From an uncultured Blautia sp. (lineage in GTDB: Bacteria; Bacillota; Clostridia; Lachnospirales; Lachnospiraceae), in the NCBI GenBank assembly GCA_900551465.1, contig URWL01000094.1, positions 1 to 7,182 of the forward strand: 7,182 bases of DNA, in the 5' to 3' direction. Below, piece after piece: positions 1 through 5,331 of the stretch (the first letter of the stretch is position 1; each line of letters begins with the position of its first letter). A program made the position numbers and the translations under genes. The notes under the pieces were generated by a model that saw only the letters and a list, made by a program, of their open reading frames with translations, ran no database searches and had not been told where the DNA came from.

Positions 1-3
1 CAT
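1..3 (-). CDS. Start codon of the next operon gene (rest outside window)
   Basis: Only an ATG (read on the minus strand from position 3) is visible. It is judged a genuine start because a strong Shine-Dalgarno sequence, AGGAGGAG on the minus strand, lies five bases upstream. That site begins right at the stop codon of the D,D-carboxypeptidase gene, in the usual arrangement of a translationally coupled operon gene. No residue beyond the initiator methionine can be read, so nothing can be said about the product. Confidence 0.7.
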
Positions 4-8
4 ATTTT

Positions 9-16
9 CTCCTCCT
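9..16 (-). promoter_or_regulatory. Ribosome binding site for the gene that leaves the window
   Basis: The minus strand reads AGGAGGAG here, followed by five bases and an ATG. The site abuts and slightly overlaps the TAA stop of the upstream carboxypeptidase gene (positions 18-16). Ribosomes ending there would be placed on the next start. It shows that the operon does not end with the carboxypeptidase. Confidence 0.8.
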
Positions 17-1278
17 TATCGTCTGGTTCTGTACATTTTTTTCTCTTTGAAATGCAGTGCCACCATTAATATCACAAGTGTCACTGCCATGACCGCCATT
101 ACTCCCAGAAGCAGTTTTGAAGTATCTGACAAACTGCTTTCCTCTTCCGAAACGGTTTCTGCTGATCCGCTAACAGACTGCGCATTACTTTCTGCAGATA
201 CAGTCTGTGTTACCTGAGGGGTAGGGGAAAACTTTGGAGTCATGAGATAGCCTACAAACTGACCGCTGTAATAAAACTGATTCATAATCTGTCCGTTTTT
301 TTCTTTTGTTTTTACAGTAAGGTCATCCACAGTAACCCCTTTAGGTACTGTCATATTTTTTCCATTTAAAGTTATTGTATCAAAATTATTAAATGCATAA
401 TCAAAAAGTGCAATCGTATCGGTACAGTTTGCTCCAAGATCCGGCGCCCGAAGCGTCACCGCTATATATGTGCGGCCGTTTCTTTCTGCCGCAGTTACAA
501 GCGTATGTCCGGCATCATTGGTATTTCCGGTCTTTCCGCCAATACACCCTTCATAATAAAGATTGGACTCCTTTGCCATTAAAGGCATATGAGTATGCAT
601 TCCTCTCGCTTCGCTGAGGTTTGTGGCCGGAATAGTATAATTAACTCCGCTGATCACCTGACGGAATCTGTGGTTTCTAAGTCCTGCCCTCATGATCTTT
701 GCCAAATCATGAGCGGTTGTATAGTGATTCGCATCCGGAAGACCGCTGGCATTGGCAAAATGTGTATTCTTACATCCAATCTCCTTTGCCCTCTGGTTCA
801 TCATCTCTATAAACTGGGCCTCTGTACCGCCTACATATTCTGCCATCTGGGCACAGACTTCATTGGCCGACTTAATGATAGCTGCAAACCAGCAGTCTTT
901 CATAGTAATCGTCTCTCCCAGCTTCATCCCGATATTTGAACTGTCCCAGGTTACATCTCTGACCCCGGTTTCTGTAAAAGTAACCGTATCTTTTGGTGAA
1001 CTGTTTTCGATTGCCGTAAGTACAGTCATGATTTTTGTAGTACTGGCCGGATATCTGTATTCATCCATTCCTTTATCATAAAGGACAGCTCCTGTGTCTG
1101 CGTCAATAAGCACGGCTGTCTCGGAAACTGTATCCGGTCCCTTTGGCCAGCCCTGAATATTATCTGTAGCTACTGCTGCCGGTGTCCCAAAGTTTACAGT
1201 TACTGCCTGTACAGTGGATGCCGGCAGAATCATGGATATCAGTCCCAGAACTGCCGCACCTGCAAATTTTTTTCTCAT
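16..1278 (-). CDS. Serine-type D-Ala-D-Ala carboxypeptidase (PBP5/DacF-like, family S11), membrane anchored
   Basis: This enzyme removes the terminal D-alanine from peptidoglycan pentapeptides on the outer face of the membrane. All three penicillin-binding motifs are visible in the 420-residue protein: STTK at 79-82 (catalytic Ser79 and Lys82), SAN at 137-139, and KTG at 249-251. Residues 1-25 form a signal peptide (basic MRKK, hydrophobic core, likely cleavage after VQA). A short PBP5 C-terminal-like region at about 300-345 is followed by a Ser/Glu-rich low-complexity linker (about 350-387). A true transmembrane helix (about 388-410) and a basic tail (KEKKMYRTRR) come last. The chosen start is the ATG at 1278, because GGAGGAG lies six bases upstream. 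A TTG at 1296 would give six more residues, but it precedes that ribosome binding site and overlaps the stop of the preceding gene. The gene starts 14 bases after the aminotransferase stop, so it belongs to the same operon. Which Dac paralogue it is (DacA, DacB, DacF) cannot be decided from sequence alone. Confidence 0.93.
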   Translation of the reverse strand: MRKKFAGAAVLGLISMILPASTVQAVTVNFGTPAAVATDNIQGWPKGPDTVSETAVLIDADTGAVLYDKGMDEYRYPASTTKIMTVLTAIENSSPKDTVTFTETGVRDVTWDSSNIGMKLGETITMKDCWFAAIIKSANEVCAQMAEYVGGTEAQFIEMMNQRAKEIGCKNTHFANASGLPDANHYTTAHDLAKIMRAGLRNHRFRQVISGVNYTIPATNLSEARGMHTHMPLMAKESNLYYEGCIGGKTGNTNDAGHTLVTAAERNGRTYIAVTLRAPDLGANCTDTIALFDYAFNNFDTITLNGKNMTVPKGVTVDDLTVKTKEKNGQIMNQFYYSGQFVGYLMTPKFSPTPQVTQTVSAESNAQSVSGSAETVSEEESSLSDTSKLLLGVMAVMAVTLVILMVALHFKEKKMYRTRR

Positions 1279-1284
1279 TCTTCT

Positions 1285-1291
1285 CTCCTCC
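1285..1291 (-). promoter_or_regulatory. Ribosome binding site fixing the carboxypeptidase start
   Basis: GGAGGAG on the minus strand sits six bases before the ATG at 1278. It also lies inside the coding sequence that would result if translation began at the in-frame TTG at 1296. It therefore argues strongly for the ATG and for a protein beginning MRKKF, a classical signal-peptide start. Confidence 0.85.
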
Positions 1292-1292
1292 G

Positions 1293-2420
1293 TCAAAACT
1301 CAAACGCAAGTATCTTTTCTGTAATATATTCTACATCAGACATGGACAGATTGTAAAACATCGGAAGACGCAAAAGACGTTCACTTTCTTTTGTAGTATA
1401 AACATCTTCTCCAGAAAATCTTCCAAATTTCTCTCCTGCCGGCGAACTGTGCAGCGGTACATAGTGAAAGGCTGTGCAGATTCCGTTTTCTTTCAGGTAG
1501 GCGATCAGACGACTCCTTGTTTCGAGATCTTTTACTTTAATATAATACATATGCGCATTATGTTTGCATCCTTCCGGAACAACAGGTCTCTGGATCTTCT
1601 CCTGTTCCTCAAGGCTCTTAAGACCTTCATTATAATAGTCGTAGATCTGGTGGCGCTTGCCATCGATCTTTTCTGCTTCCTCAAGCTGGGCATACAGATA
1701 AGCCGCATTCATTTCACTTGGAAGATAAGAGGATCCATAATCGATCCATCGGTATTTATCTACCTGTCCCCGGAAAAATTTACTTCTGTCCGTTCCTTTT
1801 TCTCTGAGGATCTCTGCTTTTTCCTGGTACTGGTTGTCCTGAAATACCAGAGCTCCGCCCTCTCCCATAGTATAATTCTTTGTCTCATGAAAACTGTAAC
1901 ATCCAAAATCACCGATCGTTCCGAGAGCCTTTCCATGGTAGTAGGCCTCCACACCCTGGGCGGCATCTTCCACTACTTTCAGATCATATTTTTTCGCCAG
2001 CTCCATGATCCGGTCCATTTCACAGGAAACACCTGCATAATGGACAGGCACTATAGCTTTTGTTTTTTCTGTAATTGCCTGTTCAATCAGCTTTTCATCT
2101 ATATTCATAGTATCCGGCCGGATGTCCACAAACACAATCTTTGCACCTCGAAGTACAAAAGCATCTGCAGTAGATACAAACGTGTAAGAAGGCATGATCA
2201 CCTCATCTCCAGGCTGGATATCGCAAAGATACGCCGCCATCTCCAGTGCGTGTGTGCAGGAAGTGGTCAGAAACACCTGAGATGCATGAAATCTTTCCTT
2301 CATCCACTGTGAGCAGAGTTTTGTATATTTACCGTCACCGCAGAGCATTCCCTGATCCACGGCATCTTTAATATAATTCAGTTCTTTCCCTACAAGTGCA
2401 GGTCTGTTAAAATCTATCAT
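1293..2420 (-). CDS. wecE: WecE/RffA-type dTDP-4-amino-4,6-dideoxygalactose transaminase (DegT/DnrJ/EryC1 family)
   Basis: This is a PLP-dependent sugar aminotransferase expected to convert dTDP-4-keto-6-deoxy-D-glucose to dTDP-4-amino-4,6-dideoxy-D-galactose (dTDP-Fuc4N), probably with glutamate as amino donor, in the cytosol. The 375-residue length matches the family (E. coli WecE is 376 as I recall). Visible signatures are the cofactor-binding segment EDAAQG (151-156, Asp152), the Schiff-base lysine in SFHETKN (Lys181), the glycine-rich MGEGGA that follows, and FFRGQVDKY (215-223). Several blocks match my memory of E. coli WecE nearly word for word, for example PGDEVIMPSYTFVSTA, RPDTMNIDE, VPVHYAG and YTTKESERLLRLP. 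That makes WecE specificity more likely than ArnB, FdtB or perosamine synthase. The start ATG overlaps the TGA stop of the glycosyltransferase gene (ATGA). AGGGA eight bases upstream is the probable ribosome binding site. The exact sugar made remains an inference. Confidence 0.92.
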   Translation of the reverse strand: MIDFNRPALVGKELNYIKDAVDQGMLCGDGKYTKLCSQWMKERFHASQVFLTTSCTHALEMAAYLCDIQPGDEVIMPSYTFVSTADAFVLRGAKIVFVDIRPDTMNIDEKLIEQAITEKTKAIVPVHYAGVSCEMDRIMELAKKYDLKVVEDAAQGVEAYYHGKALGTIGDFGCYSFHETKNYTMGEGGALVFQDNQYQEKAEILREKGTDRSKFFRGQVDKYRWIDYGSSYLPSEMNAAYLYAQLEEAEKIDGKRHQIYDYYNEGLKSLEEQEKIQRPVVPEGCKHNAHMYYIKVKDLETRSRLIAYLKENGICTAFHYVPLHSSPAGEKFGRFSGEDVYTTKESERLLRLPMFYNLSMSDVEYITEKILAFEF

Positions 2421-3385
2421 TCTTTATTTCCCTGTTTTTCTTCATCCTTGTTGTCAGCTGCTTCAGAAATATTTTCTCTGTCCCGGATCACATACTGGGG
2501 TGTTTTGTTCACATTCAGCATCAGCTTGCCCAGATATTCTCCTACAATGCCAAGCATCAGGAAACAGATGCCAAACAGTACCAGCATGGCACACATAAGA
2601 GAAGACCAGCCAATTGCTATGGACGGATCCAGCAATTTACGGATAAATACTACAATTGCCCCAATAAATCCGGCCGCCGAAAACAATGTTCCAAAAAAAG
2701 TCGCAAGCCGGAGAGGGATTACCGTAAAATTCAGGCAGGACATAAAAAGTTTCAGACCTCTCCTGAAATTATAATTGGAAGTCCCTACCTCTCTTTCAAA
2801 ATGCTCGATCTCTATATTTGCAATATTATGTGTGGTGCGGAAAAACAGTACCTGAAGAAAAGTATTGTACCCGTCATATTTTACCACTTCATCCCTGACG
2901 TACTTCCGGCAGCACCAGAAGCTGCTCATCTGGATATCCTTCGGACGGTCCAGAAGATGCCACAGAAGGAAGCGGCTTACTGCTCCTGTAAGATTTTTAA
3001 ACCAGGAAAATTTCCTTTGTTTAAAAACTCCGAACACAATGTCATAGCCTTCTTCCATCTTATCCAAAAACTGCGGAATCTGAGAAGGATGATTCTGCAT
3101 ATCGTCATCCATCCCCAGGATCAGATCTCCCTCTGCATAATTCATTCCTGCCATAATAGCATTATGCTGGCCGAAATTTTTTGCAAGGTTGATTCCTTTT
3201 ACATTCGGGTATTTCTCTGTCAGTCCATGAATGGACTTCCAGGTACCGTCTCTGGAATAATCGTTTACAAGCACAAACTCACATTCATAATCTTTTAGTT
3301 TCTTGAACTCTTCTATTGCAAGCTCCACCACCTTGCCGATGGTGTGCTCTGAATTATAGCACGGTATGACAATCGATACCAGCAT
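2417..3385 (-). CDS. Polyprenyl-phosphate glycosyltransferase, family 2 (ArnC/GtrB/DPM1-like)
   Basis: Enzymes of this class move one sugar from a nucleotide sugar to undecaprenyl phosphate at the inner membrane face, giving a lipid-linked monosaccharide. The 322-residue protein opens with the GT-A fold (VSIVIPCYNSE). It then shows NDYSRDGT (41-48), NFGQHNAIMAG (70-80) and the metal-binding acidic motif GMDDDMQNHP (91-100, Asp93-95). The segment REVGTSNYNFRRG (198-210) corresponds to the conserved R-x-x-G-x-S-x-Y stretch of GtrB/ArnC proteins. Two membrane helices (about 219-247 and 260-287) and a typical PQYVIRDREN end follow. The final 18 or so residues are a charged, probably disordered tail. 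The ATG at 3385 is preferred over an upstream in-frame TTG at 3430, because GAGGGAG lies five bases before it and the family alignment begins there. The gene follows the small SMR-like gene by 16 bases and overlaps the aminotransferase by four. By context its substrate is the aminosugar made by its neighbour, but the sequence does not prove this. Confidence 0.9.
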   Translation of the reverse strand: MLVSIVIPCYNSEHTIGKVVELAIEEFKKLKDYECEFVLVNDYSRDGTWKSIHGLTEKYPNVKGINLAKNFGQHNAIMAGMNYAEGDLILGMDDDMQNHPSQIPQFLDKMEEGYDIVFGVFKQRKFSWFKNLTGAVSRFLLWHLLDRPKDIQMSSFWCCRKYVRDEVVKYDGYNTFLQVLFFRTTHNIANIEIEHFEREVGTSNYNFRRGLKLFMSCLNFTVIPLRLATFFGTLFSAAGFIGAIVVFIRKLLDPSIAIGWSSLMCAMLVLFGICFLMLGIVGEYLGKLMLNVNKTPQYVIRDRENISEAADNKDEEKQGNKE

Positions 3386-3390
3386 CTTTT

Positions 3391-3397
3391 CTCCCTC
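3391..3397 (-). promoter_or_regulatory. Ribosome binding site fixing the glycosyltransferase start
   Basis: GAGGGAG on the minus strand lies five bases before the ATG at 3385, in the short gap after the upstream stop codon (TAG, 3404-3402). A longer reading frame from a TTG at 3430 would begin inside the upstream gene and add 15 residues that do not look like a family 2 glycosyltransferase start. Confidence 0.8.
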
Positions 3398-3401
3398 GTT
3401 T

Positions 3402-3746
3402 CTATAGGTTAAATATAAAGATCCCCGCAAGTATCAGGGCAAATCCCATAAGTTTCCTTTTGCTGAATCTTTCTTTCAGAAAGAAATATCCCATCACCGA
3501 AACAAAAATATACCCCGTGGATTCCAGAATCGGCGACATCGAAAGGGGCAGATTCCGCAGTGCCAGCATAGTAAGGATCACAGAGCAGAAAAAAAGGCCG
3601 TAGGCTCCGATCACCATAGGATTCAGATATTCCTTCAGCGGGCTGTCATATGTTTTATTTGCTGCTTTTTTCAGGATAATCTGAGAAACAGATGAGATAA
3701 ATACAGACAGAAGCAGGATACATACAGATATCTGAAAACTACTCAA
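3402..3746 (-). CDS. Small four-helix SMR/EamA-like membrane protein, ArnE/ArnF-like flippase subunit
   Basis: This 114-residue protein has four predicted membrane helices (about 5-26, 43-63, 70-90, 97-113) and almost no extramembrane part. It shows SMR-type features: SQIILKKA at the end of helix 1, the MSPILESTGYIF segment opening helix 3, the FFLKERFS turn, and a G-F-A-L-I-L-A-G final helix. In the Arn pathway two proteins of this size (ArnE and ArnF) together flip undecaprenyl-phosphate-aminoarabinose. Here the protein sits between a similar protein and an ArnC-like transferase, which suggests the same role for another sugar lipid. The membrane-embedded glutamate of helix 1 found in EmrE-type drug exporters is not seen, arguing against simple drug efflux. 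The start is a TTG whose last two bases share the upstream gene's TGA stop (TTGA overlap); GGTGAG five bases upstream may serve as binding site. No ATG is available near the N-terminus. Substrate is inferred from context only. Confidence 0.8.
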   Translation of the reverse strand: MSSFQISVCILLLSVFISSVSQIILKKAANKTYDSPLKEYLNPMVIGAYGLFFCSVILTMLALRNLPLSMSPILESTGYIFVSVMGYFFLKERFSKRKLMGFALILAGIFIFNL

Positions 3747-4126
3747 TGTTTCTCACCGCCCTTCTGCAAATTTTCTGAGGTTACCAGATAGATTCCGGCA
3801 AAAATGATCACTGCTCCGGCAATCATATTCCATGTAATCTTTTCGCCAAAAATCAGCGCGCCCCAAATAATGCCCCAGATCAATGTCACAGGGCGGTTGG
3901 CATATGCCACTGTCAGGGGCATACGCTTCAGGATCTGCTGCCAGATCACTGCATAGCCGAACATGATCACAAACACCAGCCCGAACCAAAAAATAAACTG
4001 CAGTGAAAAAATACGGTCTGTATATCCGGAAGCCATTTTAGAGCAGACACCGCTTAATGAGCTGAACAAAAGACTGATATGAAGCAGCAGATATGTTCTT
4101 TTTTTTGAGTCATGGTCATTTCTCAT
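3743..4126 (-). CDS. Small four-helix EamA/SMR-like membrane protein, partner of the adjacent flippase-like subunit
   Basis: This 127-residue protein begins with a short hydrophilic, basic segment (MRNDHDSKKR). Four membrane helices follow at about 11-31, 41-64, 72-94 and 98-116. The stretch RMPLTVAYANRPV (68-80), then IFGEKITW (92-99) and GAVIIFAGIYL, is the characteristic EamA/SMR half-transporter pattern. It is related in layout to the following gene, yet clearly different in sequence, as expected of a heterodimeric pair such as ArnE/ArnF. Start and stop are tightly set. The ATG at 4126 is 15 bases after the ATP-grasp gene's stop, with only a weak GAGAG ribosome binding sequence six bases upstream. 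The stop overlaps the next start by four bases. The likely job is flipping a polyprenyl-phosphate-linked sugar to the outer membrane face; an amino-acid or peptide exporter is an alternative given the ligase genes upstream. Confidence 0.8.
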   Translation of the reverse strand: MRNDHDSKKRTYLLLHISLLFSSLSGVCSKMASGYTDRIFSLQFIFWFGLVFVIMFGYAVIWQQILKRMPLTVAYANRPVTLIWGIIWGALIFGEKITWNMIAGAVIIFAGIYLVTSENLQKGGEKH

Positions 4127-4141
4127 GTTATTCTCTCACAA

Positions 4142-5329
4142 TCATACTGTAAATTCAATGTTAATTTTCGACAAAATATCCTCCAGACGCTTTTCACAGG
4201 CATCCAGATTTTCCCCTGTCAGGATCACCTGGCCAATACGGTCTCTTCCATTTTCGTAACGGTTCACCTGATCTCCCGGCTGAATATTAAAAGAAAGATC
4301 AATAATATCCTCTGCCGGACAATTTCCATTATGGATTTCTTTTACAATGCCGCATCTGTCCGAAGTCAATATCCTGGAAAGACTGGACTGCCGGGGTTTG
4401 TAACCGGCAAATAATTTTTCCGGCTCCATATCCATGGCAAGCCGCACGATTGCCTCATAATAATTTATTCCATAATATAAGCCTACTGTTTCCGGCAGAC
4501 AGGTTGCACCCGCCCTTCCCGTAATCTCGATCACATAGATATTTCCATCTTTTTCGATCAGATCACAATTGACAGCACAATTATCAAGCCCCACTGCCTG
4601 AATGGCAAGCATTACCTGCTCTTCCACCTTTGCTCCCAGGGTCTCCTGTTTTCTGTAGGGAACAGAATGCCCTATAGGTGTTGGTACATAACTCTGAAAA
4701 GCATCGATATTGTTCGGAAGACAATAAAGCAGCTTTCCATTGGAGATCATCGCCTCACAGCCAAGCGTTTCACCCTCAATAAACTCCTCTGCCAGACAGT
4801 AATCTTTTCCGGTAGCCTTCATCGTATCTTCATACCGCTCAAATGCTTCTTCTTTTGTATTGCACCGGAAGATTCCTCTGCTTCCCATCAGATCCACTGC
4901 CTTAAGAACTACAGGAAATTTCAGACATTCCAAAGCTTCTGCAAGCTCCTGTCTGTTTCGGACACAGATGTGACGTGCACAGTTTACCCCTCCTGCCATA
5001 AATGCTTCTTTCATTTTGAATTTATTACTGCTGATTTCCGCAGCTTTCGCACTCAGTCCTTTCAGCCCCAGCTGTTCACAGGCATAACCCAGAGCCCTCA
5101 CTCCGGTATCCAGACAGCAGGTGGCAATCCCGTCTACATGAAGCCTTTCTGCCGCCTTATGTACAGCATCAGGATCTGATATATCTGTATAAGTAAATTC
5201 ATCGGCTGCCTGAAATCCCGGCCATTCTCCCGGAATGCTGGCAGCCACTGTTGAAATGCCCAGTTTTTTTGCTTCCTCATAAAGAGGAAGCTGAGAATAA
5301 CTGGCGCCAAGAATCATTATTTTTTTCAT
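4142..5329 (-). CDS. ATP-grasp carboxylate-amine ligase, free-standing
   Basis: The 395-residue protein has the full three-part layout of an ATP-grasp ligase. A pre-ATP-grasp Rossmann-like domain comes first (KKIMILGASYSQLPLYEEAKKLG at its start, with CLDTGVRALGY at about 72-82). The ATP-grasp fold runs from about 100 to 300: FPVVLKAVDLMGSRG (138-151, nucleotide-binding Lys143), AEEFIEGE (180-187), NCDLI with Asp256, and VIEITGRAGAT with metal-binding Glu268. A C-terminal domain of about 90 residues completes it. Such enzymes activate a carboxylate as acyl phosphate and couple it to an amine; the family includes PurK, carbamoyl-phosphate synthase halves and L-amino acid ligases. The acid and the amine cannot be read from the sequence. 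The gene starts two bases after the stop of the ATP-grasp/PLP fusion. By context I propose that the amine is that of a 4-aminosugar, or that it makes a dipeptide-like building block. Confidence 0.87.
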   Translation of the reverse strand: MKKIMILGASYSQLPLYEEAKKLGISTVAASIPGEWPGFQAADEFTYTDISDPDAVHKAAERLHVDGIATCCLDTGVRALGYACEQLGLKGLSAKAAEISSNKFKMKEAFMAGGVNCARHICVRNRQELAEALECLKFPVVLKAVDLMGSRGIFRCNTKEEAFERYEDTMKATGKDYCLAEEFIEGETLGCEAMISNGKLLYCLPNNIDAFQSYVPTPIGHSVPYRKQETLGAKVEEQVMLAIQAVGLDNCAVNCDLIEKDGNIYVIEITGRAGATCLPETVGLYYGINYYEAIVRLAMDMEPEKLFAGYKPRQSSLSRILTSDRCGIVKEIHNGNCPAEDIIDLSFNIQPGDQVNRYENGRDRIGQVILTGENLDACEKRLEDILSKINIEFTV

Positions 5330-5331
5330 AA

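Noticed and set aside
1266..1278. A-run after the carboxypeptidase ATG as a possible slippage site
   Set aside because: It simply encodes the basic MRKK of the signal peptide; the frame is intact and no alternative frame of interest follows.
1279..1296. TTG at 1296 as the carboxypeptidase start
   Set aside because: It lies upstream of the GGAGGAG site that serves the ATG at 1278, and it would put six extra residues, including two Glu, before a normal signal peptide.
1182..2312. A 376-codon open frame on the plus strand, opposite the aminotransferase and carboxypeptidase genes
   Set aside because: Its translation is rich in Cys, Phe, Ile and His with no recognisable domain, and it lies antisense to a gene with clear catalytic motifs. 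It is a by-product of the coding bias on the minus strand.
2448..3298. Plus-strand open frames opposite the glycosyltransferase gene
   Set aside because: No family features, no convincing ribosome binding site, and complete overlap with a well-supported minus-strand gene.
3386..3430. TTG at 3430 as the glycosyltransferase start
   Set aside because: It would start inside the preceding gene and add 15 residues not typical of the family, while the ATG at 3385 has a good ribosome binding site.
4097..4107. Run of T on the plus strand that might look like a terminator tail
   Set aside because: For the minus-strand message it is an A-run coding for the lysine-rich start of a membrane protein, and no hairpin precedes it in either direction.
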